From Taibaiella helva (GTDB lineage: Bacteria; Bacteroidota; Bacteroidia; Chitinophagales; Chitinophagaceae): a stretch of DNA of 64,000 nucleotides. The translations under genes were made by a program, and so were the position numbers. Shown one piece after another: positions 1 through 8,455 of this stretch (the first letter of the stretch is position 1; every line of letters begins with the position of its first letter). Where the stretch lies: assembly GCF_003545695.1 (NCBI RefSeq), contig NZ_QUZZ01000002.1:62001-126000 (forward strand), written 5' to 3'. The notes under the pieces are model-generated. The model ran no database searches. It saw only the letters and a list, made by a program, of their open reading frames with translations, and was not told the origin of the DNA.

Positions 1-446
1 AGGAGATCATGCACATAAAAACCGAACCAAGCCGGATCGGCTACATCGCTGATGGTACACATCTGCTCGCCTTTAAAGCCATGCCGTATATCGATCTCGC
101 CCAGCATAATATTGGGCAGGGTATAGACAAACAAGGCCGGGCTGGCCAGGCGCTGGCGGCTCTTCTCAAATTTCCGGTCCACCTCGAGGCAGCCGGAAGC
201 CGTGCTGAGCACCGTGGCTACCGTATTACGGTCAATGGTCAACGCTGCAGGCAATACCCATTCTGCAGCCAGGAACGCTGCACGGCTGAGGATGTCCATT
301 TTAAAGAACTTGGGATAGCTGATACCCGACTGCTGATACAGGGACAAAGCAATCGCATCGATATCCTGCTCCGCTGAGGTATAAAGCAGGGCGCCATCGC
401 GCCATACCTTTTGCTGCCGCCACTGTATATAGTGCTGTAAGTACAA
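1..446 (-). CDS. Partial beta-ketoacyl synthase-like protein (flexirubin/aryl-polyene cluster type)
   Basis: Only the first 148 codons are in the window; the gene continues past base 1. The frame is open from a TAA near 510. The first plausible start is TTG at 446, and the only ATG is at codon 50 (299). Residues about 36-60 (ISYPKFFKMDILSRAAFLA) and 106-117 (FVYTLPNIMLGE) match what I know of the ketosynthase-like proteins that prime or extend aryl-polyene chains in flexirubin pigment clusters; the catalytic part would lie outside. Such proteins act in the cytoplasm on ACP-bound chains. The TTG start and the cluster assignment are inferences. Bases 447-741 upstream hold no convincing gene. 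Confidence 0.6.
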   Translation of the reverse strand, partial: MYLQHYIQWRQQKVWRDGALLYTSAEQDIDAIALSLYQQSGISYPKFFKMDILSRAAFLAAEWVLPAALTIDRNTVATVLSTASGCLEVDRKFEKSRQRLASPALFVYTLPNIMLGEIDIRHGFKGEQMCTISDVADPAWFGFYVHDL

Positions 447-741
447 AATAGAATTTGTTTTTGCCGGGAAGGACCGGATCAGGAGCAAAATAAAGCAATG
501 GAGGGCTTATAACAAAATGACATCGCATAGCGGGAGTGTGGTTACTTTCCCGCGGCAAGCCGGTCGGGACGCGATAGCGGCCTGGACGGCTTGCCGCATA
601 CATAAGGTGCATGATGCCTTCCAACGACATGCAGAAGCGGGATATGATCTGCATCTGATCGTCGCTGGCTGTTCCATAGGGAAGTTTAAGAGGTCCGCAG
701 ATAGGGAACGCCTCGTTGTATGGCCGGTTATAGATCCGCGC

Positions 742-1515
742 CTACCACTTGCACTCTTTAAGGCTGACAAGCCCGCAAGTATTCAATTGTGTAATAGAGC
801 TCATGGTGTTGAATGGCGGTTCAAGATAGAGCTTTTCAAGTTTACTAAGGCCCGTTACATAAACCTTCCTCAAAGGATTTCCGTCGAGGTCAGCCTCTAC
901 CAGTTGGGTAAAAGGTCTCAGATCGATTTCTGTAATTAGATTTTTAGAAAGATTCAGATCTTTCAGCGCCGAAGCTTCTCCAATTTTGAATTCGGCTATC
1001 TGGTTCCGGAAAAGTTCTACTTTTTCCAGCTTCGGTTTATTACGCAGATCTATTCTTTGTAATTTATTCACGCTTATCCGTATGTCCCGCAGTTCCGTAA
1101 GCCCTGTTAGATCAAGGATAGATAATTGGTTCTGATCCATAAAAATAACTTCGACATTCGTACATCCTTTTAATTTCAGTTGTGTGATCTCGTTGCCGAT
1201 GCCGTAAATATATTTTAGATTTCGCATGCCTTCAAGGTCGACAATTTCTAAATTGTTATTAAGAAAAGCAAAATCTTCCAGGCTGGTGAAATTTTTAATG
1301 CCTTCTATCGAAGATATACCGAAGTTATTGATGTGCAGCTTTTTTACATTTACAACTTCTGATTTTTGAATTGCTCCATCGTTGTTGATATCAAGTTCCT
1401 GGGCTATGAGGGCTGCCTTAAAATTTTCATCAGGAAAAGAAATTGTCTGGGCTTTTACATAAGTTGCAGCACATACAAACAGCAGGTTGAGTAAAAGGAT
1501 ATATAACAGTTTCAT
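742..1515 (-). CDS. Secreted leucine-rich-repeat protein
   Basis: A 257-aa protein with a clear signal peptide (about residues 1-22, ending VKAQ). An EF-hand or dockerin-like calcium loop follows (DINNDGAIQKSE, residues 42-53). From about residue 57 to 245 there are short 20-22 residue leucine-rich repeats of internalin/BspA style, such as LKDLNLSKNLITEIDL. There is no C-terminal sorting domain or anchor. Proteins of this build are usually exported and bind proteins or surfaces; no specific ligand can be named. It lies 46 bases downstream of the 1562-2176 gene on the same strand and could be co-transcribed. The LRR identity is firm, the role is not. Confidence 0.75.
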   Translation of the reverse strand: MKLLYILLLNLLFVCAATYVKAQTISFPDENFKAALIAQELDINNDGAIQKSEVVNVKKLHINNFGISSIEGIKNFTSLEDFAFLNNNLEIVDLEGMRNLKYIYGIGNEITQLKLKGCTNVEVIFMDQNQLSILDLTGLTELRDIRISVNKLQRIDLRNKPKLEKVELFRNQIAEFKIGEASALKDLNLSKNLITEIDLRPFTQLVEADLDGNPLRKVYVTGLSKLEKLYLEPPFNTMSSITQLNTCGLVSLKECKW

Positions 1516-1561
1516 TAGTGCGCTTTTTAGTTTATAATATCTGATGGTACGAAAGAGTGAT

Positions 1562-2176
1562 CTATCTTGCGATAGTCACTGTTATTACTCTGCCGTCTCC
1601 GGTCACTTCAATGTATTCACCTATTTCCTTTTCATAGGCTGTCGCATCATAATGCGTTTCTGTAGGAAAAGATCCTCCGCCCATTTGTATGCCAAGCATA
1701 TTATAATTGGCGCTGACAGGCCCCGACTGCACCACATTCCTTGTCACTTTTTCCCATGTTACCCAGCTCACGATATAGTATTTTCCTGGCTTTATGTTGG
1801 TAAACTCAAAATTACCCTTGTCATCTATAGTTTTTGTTTCTATCCTTGCCATCGCGGCTTCTTTCGTCATAGCCGCCAGCTTTTTTTTACTATTGTACTT
1901 CTTTTTAAGCTCGATGTATTCTGAAAGATGGGGTGTTACAGGATAGAGCAGCACCTTATCCTTAAAGCCGGGATAATTTACCCAGCCTCTTTTCTTTAAT
2001 GAAATACGGCCCTGAATACTATTCGTTCCTTCTTCAAGCATTTTGTAAGCTTCCTCTTTATTAAAAGCAGATGCAGGAAGAATATATTCCGGTTGTTTTT
2101 GCGCCCTGGCAAAAAAAGAAAAGCATAAAATGAAAATGATAAGGCCGGGTATGCGCGGTTTTAGACAGTGGTTCAT
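1562..2176 (-). CDS. Secreted protein with carboxypeptidase-regulatory/SpaA-like beta domain
   Basis: A 204-aa protein from the ATG at 2176; a TTG seven codons upstream is possible. The signal peptide is hydrophobic (LIIFILCFSFFARAQ). The mature part has one beta-sandwich-like domain: a basic helical stretch (ELKKKYNSKKKLAAMTKEAA) is followed by IDDKGNFEFTNIKPGKYYIV, the typical ending of carboxypeptidase-regulatory or Cna-B-like folds. I do not recognise the full protein family. It is probably periplasmic or outer-surface. It is followed by the LRR gene on the same strand, and the two may be one unit. Function unknown. Confidence 0.65.
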   Translation of the reverse strand: MNHCLKPRIPGLIIFILCFSFFARAQKQPEYILPASAFNKEEAYKMLEEGTNSIQGRISLKKRGWVNYPGFKDKVLLYPVTPHLSEYIELKKKYNSKKKLAAMTKEAAMARIETKTIDDKGNFEFTNIKPGKYYIVSWVTWEKVTRNVVQSGPVSANYNMLGIQMGGGSFPTETHYDATAYEKEIGEYIEVTGDGRVITVTIAR

Positions 2177-2353
2177 TTTGTGAAAATTACAATCCAAAAG
2201 TAGCTACGACAGGGCATGAATATCCTACCTGGAAATGTGTATTTTTTGTTTCCGATTGGCGCGAAGGTATCTTATCCCGTAGGACAAACCTGTAGTTATG
2301 TGACGGCAGGTATAGGGCACACACGGGGCGCCGGCGACCGGCAGGCCGTGTAC

Positions 2354-2381
2354 AAAAAAAACTGCCCTGGGAGGGGCAGTT
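2354..2381 (-). terminator. Rho-independent terminator of the M48 protease gene
   Basis: On the minus strand an 8-bp stem (AACTGCCC/GGGCAGTT) with a short loop is followed directly by eight T residues. It lies 26 bases past the stop of the metalloprotease gene. Confidence 0.85.
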
Positions 2382-2406
2382 CAGGTATCGAAGAGTGTGG
2401 TTCTGC

Positions 2407-3180
2407 TTATTTGTACAGGCCGTCTTTCTTGGCTTTTTCTTCCACGGCTTTGGCGCGTTCACCGCTGTCGGGGTGAGAGCTCATCATTTTTTCCATGTTG
2501 CTTTGCTTGGCGCCGGAGCTCAGTGATTGCAGCTTCTTGAAAGCGCTGGCCATGGCCATGACATTGTACTTGTGCTTTTTCATGAAATCGTAGCCGTAGT
2601 CGTCCGCTTGCGATTCCTGCTTGCGGCTGTATTTGGACTCCAGCATGGCATTGGCGATGGCGCCCAGCTGGCTGTCGGTGAGGTTGGACACTACGCCGGA
2701 TTGGGAACCGGCGGCATCGGAGATAGCAGCGCGCTTATAAGCATCGCGGATAGCGTCGCGGGTATCGTGGTTCTTTACATGACCGATCTCGTGGCCGATC
2801 ACCGCGAGCAGCTCTTCGTCGGTCATCATGTCCATCAGGGAAGAGAATACGCGGATGCTGCCGTCGGCACAGGCAAAGGCGTTAATGTCTACAACCTTAT
2901 AGACTTTATAGTTGAGCGTAAGGCCGTCTTCATTCTTGTGCTTACCGAAGATCTTGTTCAGGCGTACAGCATAAGGATCGTTGTCTGCGGCTACAGGGTT
3001 GTTCTTATCCATCCAGTCTACAGATTCCTTGGCTAGCTTGGCGGCGTCGGCATCGCTGAAGGTAGCGGCCTTAACGCCTTTCTCGGCAGCGCCTATGGTT
3101 TTGGAATTCAGTTTGAATTGCGCGTGGGTTGCGCCGGTGGCGATAGCGGCCACCATCAGGGTAAAGATCGACTTCTTCAT
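2407..3180 (-). CDS. M48-family zinc metalloprotease, exported
   Basis: A 257-aa protein. The start is set at the ATG at 3180 because the 13 upstream codons are not signal-like and MKKSIFTLMVAAIATGATHA is a clean signal peptide. The zinc-binding HEIGH motif is at residues 130-134, and the third ligand is probably the Glu in KQESQADDYG near residue 200. This is the layout of small periplasmic M48 proteases of the LoiP/YcaL/BepA group, which handle misfolded outer-membrane proteins. It has no TPR extension as in BepA and no lipobox. It stands alone, with its own terminator downstream. Confidence 0.85.
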   Translation of the reverse strand: MKKSIFTLMVAAIATGATHAQFKLNSKTIGAAEKGVKAATFSDADAAKLAKESVDWMDKNNPVAADNDPYAVRLNKIFGKHKNEDGLTLNYKVYKVVDINAFACADGSIRVFSSLMDMMTDEELLAVIGHEIGHVKNHDTRDAIRDAYKRAAISDAAGSQSGVVSNLTDSQLGAIANAMLESKYSRKQESQADDYGYDFMKKHKYNVMAMASAFKKLQSLSSGAKQSNMEKMMSSHPDSGERAKAVEEKAKKDGLYK

Positions 3181-3357
3181 GTTGAAATTTTTTGTTTTAT
3201 GATGTGAATTGTCCGGCAAAAATGCAGCAAGGTTTTGAATCTGCGCTCATTTTTAGATAGGTTTTGCAATTCGGACCATTCCTGCCCTTTTCTACGGCAT
3301 AAACGAAGGATGGGGATATTTGGCTACCTTCGGTCCAATGGATTAACCCTCCGCAAC

Positions 3358-4014
3358 ATGATCGCTGCGCTCACCAGGATAGCCTGTGGCTTTGCCCTGC
3401 TCTCATCGCTTTTTTGCATCGGCTGTACACCCGGCGATGCCGGCGAACCGGCTGCTGCTGCAAAGGAGCGGCTGTACCGGCATATCGATACGAAACGTTT
3501 CCGGGAGCAGGCCCGCCTGGCAAAGACATTCTGCGCCCGGGAAGGTATGGACACCCGTATCTGCCTGCTGGCCGATATGAGCATTCCTTCAGGCAAAGCG
3601 CGGCTTGTTGCCTGGGATTTCAGAAAAGATACTTTCCTTACTGCTGGATTAATGAGCCACGGATGCGGCGCAGCACCCTGGGGCAAAGACGAAAGCCGTG
3701 AGCAGCCGGTCTTCAGCAATCGTCCCGACAGCCATTGTTCTTCGCTGGGCAAATACAAGGTAGGTAAACGGGGCTATAGTGAATGGGGCATCCATGTCAA
3801 CTACCTGCCGCATGGGCTGGAGCCCACCAACAGCAATGCCCAGGCGCGGCAGATCGTATTGCATGGCTGGGACGCCATACCTGACCAGGAGGTATATCCC
3901 GATGGCGCGCCTGAAGGATGGGGCTGCCCGGCGGTATCCAATGCCTGTATGACCACGCTCGATTCCCTGCTGCGCCGGAGCAAGCGCCCGGTGTTGTTAT
4001 GGCTCTATCGCTAA
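3358..4014 (+). CDS. Murein L,D-transpeptidase catalytic-domain protein (YkuD_2 type)
   Basis: A 218-aa protein from ATG 3358; an alternative ATG at 3310 would put 16 residues before the export signal. The signal ends in a possible lipobox (LFCIGC). The catalytic region includes a conserved His (IVLHGWDA) and GWGCPAVSNACM, where the Cys of GCPAVS is the predicted nucleophile, as in the YkuD_2 family related to the L,D-transpeptidase ErfK group. The length is normal for this family. Expected role: periplasmic peptidoglycan cross-linking or lipoprotein attachment; the precise substrate is not known. It is a single gene, convergent with the barrel gene and separated from it by a bidirectional terminator. 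Confidence 0.75.
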   Translation: MIAALTRIACGFALLSSLFCIGCTPGDAGEPAAAAKERLYRHIDTKRFREQARLAKTFCAREGMDTRICLLADMSIPSGKARLVAWDFRKDTFLTAGLMSHGCGAAPWGKDESREQPVFSNRPDSHCSSLGKYKVGKRGYSEWGIHVNYLPHGLEPTNSNAQARQIVLHGWDAIPDQEVYPDGAPEGWGCPAVSNACMTTLDSLLRRSKRPVLLWLYR

Positions 4015-4030
4015 TCCGGCACAGGATATG

Positions 4031-4061
4031 AAAAACGCTGCTTCGGAGGAAGCAGCGTTTT
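4031..4061. terminator. Bidirectional terminator between convergent genes
   Basis: An 11-bp perfect stem (AACGCTGCTTC/GAAGCAGCGTT) with a 4-base loop, preceded by AAAAA and followed by TTTT. It lies between the stops of the L,D-transpeptidase gene and the outer-membrane barrel gene, so it can serve both strands. Confidence 0.85.
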
Positions 4062-4079
4062 CTTTGCGCGACCATCTGA

Positions 4080-5003
4080 TCAGAACATCAGCGACAAGTG
4101 CATCATCATCCGGTTCAGCGGCTTCACTACGCCACCGGCCAGATGCTGATCCAGCACGGGCTGCCAGTTGCCGCCCAGCGCGATCTTTCGATACTGCAGC
4201 TCTGCGCCCACCGTGCCATACAGCGCGTAGCCGCCGGAAGTGAATACACTGTAGCCTTCGTTCAGGTCCTCAGCCGAGCGTTCATAGCTCATACCCAGGT
4301 TAGGTGCTACTGTTGCCTGCTTTCCTACCCTGAACTTGTAATACAGCTGGGCGTTGCCGTTCCACTTATTCCCATAATCGTAGTCATAGTGGTTAGTTGT
4401 ATTGAACTTATAGCTGCCGCTGAGGTTAAGGCCCGCATCCTGCAGCCGGATATCGTACATGCCGGTAAGCATGAAGTCAAAGCTGCCGGTGCCCAGCTGG
4501 AACAGGTTGGCGCTTTTGCCCGATTCGTCCCTGTCCAAAGGCTCGTATTTACCGGTAGGCAGCTTTATGCCGCCCCCGATCCACAGGTCCTGGACCAACA
4601 GCTTGCTGTTGCCCAGCGTGCTTTTCCGGGCGAGCAAATGATAGAGGCCTTGGATGCTGATATCGCCCAACCCTGTTTTGGAATCGTCTTCCTCCTGGCT
4701 TTTACGGGTGTTATAGCTTAGGGGCACCGCGGCCATCACACGCACTTTATTGCCGAAAGTCCAGCCGCCCCAGAGCTCTGCTGTATAATAGCGCTCTTTG
4801 GCGGTGAGATAGGAGGCGACGCCTTCAGGGGGCACATGGCTCAGCACGCTGTTGTAGCGGTAACGAATGCCGATGATCTTCGTCGTAAAGTCAGGGAGGA
4901 TACCCAGGTAGCTGCTGCCCGCGCCGCAGCCACAGATATCGCAGGCCTGCACAGATGCCAACCCGGCTAGCAAAAAATAAAATAAGAGCAGTCCTTTTTT
5001 CAT
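4080..5003 (-). CDS. Outer-membrane beta-barrel protein of the MbnP/MbnH operon
   Basis: A 307-aa protein with a signal peptide ending at Ala (VQA) followed at once by the cysteine cluster CDICGCG, then many amphipathic strands ending in an aromatic residue (LSLMF), the signature of an outer-membrane barrel. The CDICGCG start is typical of Bacteroidota barrels found beside MauG/MbnH-like peroxidases. It begins 11 bases after the di-haem peroxidase stop and is the last gene of the operon. A role in metal (probably copper) traffic or export is inferred from context; the N-terminal cysteines could bind metal. Confidence 0.75.
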   Translation of the reverse strand: MKKGLLLFYFLLAGLASVQACDICGCGAGSSYLGILPDFTTKIIGIRYRYNSVLSHVPPEGVASYLTAKERYYTAELWGGWTFGNKVRVMAAVPLSYNTRKSQEEDDSKTGLGDISIQGLYHLLARKSTLGNSKLLVQDLWIGGGIKLPTGKYEPLDRDESGKSANLFQLGTGSFDFMLTGMYDIRLQDAGLNLSGSYKFNTTNHYDYDYGNKWNGNAQLYYKFRVGKQATVAPNLGMSYERSAEDLNEGYSVFTSGGYALYGTVGAELQYRKIALGGNWQPVLDQHLAGGVVKPLNRMMMHLSLMF

Positions 5004-5014
5004 CTGCTTAATGT

Positions 5015-6061
5015 TTATTGTTCAGAAAGTAAGGGATCCGTTACGAATTGTTTATCGTTCAGGGTATTGAGAAAAGCCAGCAGTGCGCTCTTTTCCGCTG
5101 CGGTCAGCGGAATGCCCGGGATTCCGTTCTGCTGCAGCAGCGGATCCAGGTTGGGCGTATGCTTCACCTGTCCCGAATACTGATCCAGCACGGCTTCCAG
5201 GGTATAGAAGCGGCCATCGTGCATATAAGGCGCCGTAAACTTCAGGTTGCGCAGGCTGGGCACCTTGAAGGTGTACAGGTCTGCTTCGTTCAAAGTAACG
5301 GCATAACGGCCGCTGTCTTTATTGAAGCCGATGCCGATGCCATTGTCCCGGAAGGAATGGTTGGTAAACAAAGGCTCCGTATGGCAGGCCGCGCATTTCT
5401 GCTTGAATAGCGCGTAGCCGGCTGCCTCTTCTTCTGTAAATACCGCACCTTCCTGCCGCATCACGCTATCGTATTTCGAATTGCTGCTGACACAGAGCAG
5501 CATGAATTGCGACAGGGCTTTCAGAAAATTGGCCGAGGTGATCTCGCGGCTGCCGAAAGCTTTTTCAAACAAGCCCGGGTAATCGGGATGGGCCTGCAGC
5601 TTCGCCAGCACATTGTTCATGTTCTCATCCATTTCCTCATGCGCTGTAATGGGCGCTATGGGCTGCAGGTCGAGGTCGAATATGCCGCCGTCCCACATGA
5701 AGGTCGTGTTCCAGGCCAGGTTCATGATGGGCGGCGAATTGCGCTTGCCCAGGCGGTCGTCGATACCATGGCTGATGTCATGGCCATGATGGGTAAAGCC
5801 CGCCGACTGGATATGGCAGCTGCCGCAGCTAATTGTATTGTTACGGCTCAGGCGGGGCTCATAGAACAACCTCCGACCCAGCTCAAAGCCTTCCCTGGTG
5901 GGTGTATTGGTGCTGAAGTGATAGGCCGGCTCCGGAAAATTGGCCGGCTTCACAAAGCCGGGGAACGCTACCGCCAGCTGCTCCATCACCTCCTTGCGGC
6001 AGGCAGCGAGCGTCATCACCAGCAGCAGGGTGAGGACAATACCTGTTTTTTTCCTGTCCAT
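5015..6061 (-). CDS. Di-haem cytochrome c peroxidase of the MauG/MbnH type
   Basis: A 348-aa lipoprotein (lipobox LAAC, Cys21). It has two c-type haem sites, CGSCH (residues 79-83) and CAACH (223-227), and the conserved MHDGRFYTLEAVLDQY segment near the end. MauG and MbnH use such haems to oxidise tryptophan in a partner protein; in the MbnH/MbnP pair a Trp is converted to kynurenine, creating a Cu(I) site. The MbnP homologue lies directly upstream with a 6-base gap, which supports the MbnH-like role over a classical H2O2-detoxifying CcpA role. Location: periplasmic side, membrane anchored. Confidence 0.85.
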   Translation of the reverse strand: MDRKKTGIVLTLLLVMTLAACRKEVMEQLAVAFPGFVKPANFPEPAYHFSTNTPTREGFELGRRLFYEPRLSRNNTISCGSCHIQSAGFTHHGHDISHGIDDRLGKRNSPPIMNLAWNTTFMWDGGIFDLDLQPIAPITAHEEMDENMNNVLAKLQAHPDYPGLFEKAFGSREITSANFLKALSQFMLLCVSSNSKYDSVMRQEGAVFTEEEAAGYALFKQKCAACHTEPLFTNHSFRDNGIGIGFNKDSGRYAVTLNEADLYTFKVPSLRNLKFTAPYMHDGRFYTLEAVLDQYSGQVKHTPNLDPLLQQNGIPGIPLTAAEKSALLAFLNTLNDKQFVTDPLLSEQ

Positions 6062-6067
6062 GATCGC

Positions 6068-6886
6068 TTAGTTTTCGGTATGATCATGGCGGAACATCCC
6101 GGCATAGTTGTTGGCGATGTTTACGCTGTAGTCGCTGAACATGACTTCGGGGTGGGCGGCGATGCTCACCGTAGTGCTGCCGCTCAGCACTTTTCCGATA
6201 TCGACCATCAGGTGGATATTGGCCTTCCTGTCTTTCCTTGCTTTTGCAATACCTCTTTCAGTCAGGTCGAGCGTTACGGTTTTGATATTGTTGATCGTAG
6301 GCGCGTTATAGCCGCCGAAGCCGCCGATATGGTAGCGGAACTTGTGCTGTCCGCTGCCGTCTACAGGAGCGGCATCCGACAGGCCTTCCATCTTAAAGAA
6401 AATATAGCCGCTGTTCCAGCCCCAGTACATGCCATCGGCCATACCACCCGAAGGATCAAGCACACCCGTGCGCTTGCTCACATCCATCGTGCTTCTCAGG
6501 CTGTCGACACCTACGGTAAAGGTTAGCCTGGTATAATCGCCCTCGGGCACGTTCACCAGGGCTTCGGAAAAGTCTTCGTCGCCTTCCTTGATGAGGAAGT
6601 AGCTGCTGTCCTGGGGTACTACATATTCGGTACCGTCGGCTTTCTGCACTTTAATATTGCTGATAAAATACTGGAGCAGGCTTACGGAGAAGGTTTCGCC
6701 TGCGGCATTGGTATAGGAGCCGGAATTGAGGTACAGGTTTTGCCCGCCGACGATATTATCAAACTCAATAGACAAAGGCGCCAGGTTCTTGTCGTCGAAA
6801 ACAGGTTCGTTCTTTTCTTTTTTACAGGAAGCCAGGGCGAAAAGGGCCGCAGCAGCGAGTGAAATGATTTTATATGCAGAATTCAT
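6068..6886 (-). CDS. MbnP-family copper-binding lipoprotein
   Basis: A 272-aa lipoprotein (lipobox ALASC, Cys21, followed by KKEK). It contains the MbnP features as I know them: an N-terminal LSIEFDNIVGG strand, LLQYFISNIK, and the conserved GMYWGWNSGYIFFKMEG segment with Trp155 and Trp157, one of which is the likely target for oxidation by the peroxidase encoded next. Several His residues near the C-terminus (RHDHTEN) may add metal ligands. It is the first clearly recognisable gene of the MbnP-MbnH-barrel operon. Function: extracytoplasmic copper capture, inferred from the family. Confidence 0.85.
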   Translation of the reverse strand: MNSAYKIISLAAAALFALASCKKEKNEPVFDDKNLAPLSIEFDNIVGGQNLYLNSGSYTNAAGETFSVSLLQYFISNIKVQKADGTEYVVPQDSSYFLIKEGDEDFSEALVNVPEGDYTRLTFTVGVDSLRSTMDVSKRTGVLDPSGGMADGMYWGWNSGYIFFKMEGLSDAAPVDGSGQHKFRYHIGGFGGYNAPTINNIKTVTLDLTERGIAKARKDRKANIHLMVDIGKVLSGSTTVSIAAHPEVMFSDYSVNIANNYAGMFRHDHTEN

Positions 6887-7231
6887 TGGTTTTTTGTTTA
6901 GGCATTAAGAAATGAAAAAAGGACGCTGGCTAAGGCTTCTGCAGGCAATTTCTATTACCTTATAGATAAGATAAGCGACAGCCGTGACGGCAGCACGATG
7001 ATAACCATGCAAGGAATAAGCATACCGCTGCTTTGTTGCGGCAGGACATATTTCATATGCACAGGAACAGCCATAGGGGCGGTTTCCCGCTGATCAGATA
7101 CGGCAGATAACGGCCTTGCCTGGTACCAGGACACGTGATGAGTAAAACGCAGGGCAGGGCATCATGCCGGGGAACAGCAGTACCAGCCTCATAGCGAAGC
7201 CATCCGATAAAGGAAACTGAAAGAGGAACGA
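6887..7231. other. 345-base gap within the copper-type operon
   Basis: No gene is assigned. On the minus strand, two overlapping short frames sit here: one from ATG 7192 (32 codons, MRLVLLFPG start) and one open without an early ATG, ending FTHHVSWYQARPL and beyond. Together they look like a small His-containing exported peptide broken by a frameshift, but this is weak. No terminator hairpin was seen, so the upstream gene and mbnP may be co-transcribed. Confidence 0.3.
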
Positions 7232-7603
7232 TTAGCCCAGGTTGGGCGGGTGGAAGCAGCTACGGGACATATCGCGGGTATGACCGATAGCATAGGGGAA
7301 AATGTTCACCTTAAGCGCTAAGGGAAGATATACAGGTTGAATGCGTACAAAATGATCCTGGAGGATGAGGACGGTCTCGGAGGCGGTGCTTTTGAGCGGA
7401 TCTTTCTGGTCGCGCTCTTCTTCGGCTTTGATCTTTTTAGCCATCTGGCACTTACCGTCGCAATGCAGCTGGGGACGGGCTTTGTTGACGCAATAACGTT
7501 CGTAGGCCCGCTTGTTGGTAAAATAGCTCAGCACAATGATGCCTTTGCTCAACGATTGCGTCAGCAGGGCAGCAATGAGGACTATGATTACCGGAACTCT
7601 CAA
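7232..7603 (-). CDS. Small exported CGKC-motif protein, copper-operon associated
   Basis: A 123-aa protein starting at TTG 7603: an in-frame TAA lies just upstream and no ATG is available. One N-terminal membrane segment (VIIVLIAALLTQSLSKGIIV) is followed by YFTNKRAYERYCVNKARPQL and HCDGKCQMAKKIK, with paired cysteines, and a SCFHPP ending. Small proteins with the YFTNK...C...CxGKC...FHPP pattern recur in Bacteroidota next to metal-handling operons. The cysteines may bind metal or form disulfides. Its promoter element is at 7651-7658. The role in copper handling is inferred from position upstream of mbnP. Confidence 0.65.
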   Translation of the reverse strand: MRVPVIIVLIAALLTQSLSKGIIVLSYFTNKRAYERYCVNKARPQLHCDGKCQMAKKIKAEEERDQKDPLKSTASETVLILQDHFVRIQPVYLPLALKVNIFPYAIGHTRDMSRSCFHPPNLG

Positions 7604-7650
7604 GAGGATGGTGGTTTACGCCTTGGCAGGTGAGACAAGCTTTCCGGATG

Positions 7651-7658
7651 CAAAGATA
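7651..7658 (-). promoter_or_regulatory. -7 promoter element TATCTTTG
   Basis: It matches the Bacteroidota -7 consensus TAnnTTTG, 48 bases upstream of the TTG start of the CGKC protein gene. Confidence 0.6.
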
Positions 7659-7945
7659 GGGGAGAAATCATTTCCTGCTCAAATCTTTTTAGCAAGATGC
7701 GTATGCCCGAAAGTTTTATCTGCAGCGGGATGCACGTGTTTGCTTGCAGCTCCTAAGCATTTAATTATTTAAGCTGATAAACGAACCCCAGCCCAAAGTA
7801 CGCTTCCTAAAGCCCCATAACGATTCATAGCTGGAGTGCGGGGCTACCCAAAAATAGCGGAACATTATTTTTGGGACTCCTTTTTTGGAGAAGCAAAAAA
7901 GTAACAGAAGAAAAGATTCTTAACGTATCCTGTGGCCATTTTGTG
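7659..7945. other. Non-coding gap downstream of the thioredoxin-like gene
   Basis: No gene seen. It contains an inverted repeat at 7847-7875 (CCCAAAAATA/TATTTTTGGG, 9-base loop), probably the terminator of the thioredoxin-like/CNNM unit transcribed on the minus strand. Confidence 0.5.
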
Positions 7946-8440
7946 TTACCGGGATTTGCTTTCCTGGCGGTTAGCCAGCGCCTTTTTCACTGCAGCAACA
8001 GTGGGCAGCTCATCAAATACAGCCTTCTGCAGACCGTTCTGATCATACAGCACAATGAAAGGCAGCTTCGTGAATTCAAACCAGCGGTGCATCGATTGGG
8101 TATGATCCTGCATTACGCGCAGGTTGCTGATGTCGTAAAGACCCATCATGTCTTCAAAGGTGCGCAGAGTAGGGATGGGCTCAGCGCTCACCATCCATAT
8201 CGCAGCAGGATACTGCTTTGCTGTGCCTTTCAGCTGCTGCGCCGTGTGTTCGCAATGATCGCAGTCGGAGCGGAAATACAGCAACATTAAGGGCTGACCT
8301 TTGGGAATATCTTTAGTGCTCACGGCTGCTTCTTCCGTATCCTTAAAGCGCAGGTCGGGCATACGTTTTTGCTGCGCAGATACGTCGGAGCCGATGAAGA
8401 GACAAAGCCAAAGCAGCGGGAGTATATATTTCCGGATCAT
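7946..8440 (-). CDS. Exported thioredoxin-like (TlpA-type) protein
   Basis: A 164-aa protein with a signal peptide (ending VSAQ) and a thioredoxin-fold active site CDHC in LLYFRSDCDHCEHTA, followed by LPFIVLYDQNG, where the cis-Pro position is occupied by LP. This is the TlpA/ResA type of periplasmic disulfide reductase in minimal form. It begins 15 bases after the CNNM-type transporter stop, so the two are probably co-transcribed. The substrate is unknown; reduction of periplasmic thiols (for example for cytochrome maturation) is the family role. Confidence 0.75.
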   Translation of the reverse strand: MIRKYILPLLWLCLFIGSDVSAQQKRMPDLRFKDTEEAAVSTKDIPKGQPLMLLYFRSDCDHCEHTAQQLKGTAKQYPAAIWMVSAEPIPTLRTFEDMMGLYDISNLRVMQDHTQSMHRWFEFTKLPFIVLYDQNGLQKAVFDELPTVAAVKKALANRQESKSR

Positions 8441-8455
8441 AAGGATACAGGCAGC

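Noticed and set aside
301-770. Minus-strand frames 301-654 and 507-770
   Set aside because: They are out of frame with the ketosynthase-like gene or lie in non-coding DNA, and show no motif.
1641-1650. Calcium-binding RTX repeat array in the giant protein (residue numbers)
   Set aside because: Only one GGKGNDQFL-like block was found; there is no tandem nonapeptide array, so it is not called a classical RTX toxin.
5507-6526. 339-codon plus-strand open frame
   Set aside because: Antisense of the MbnH and MbnP genes, spanning both; not a real gene.
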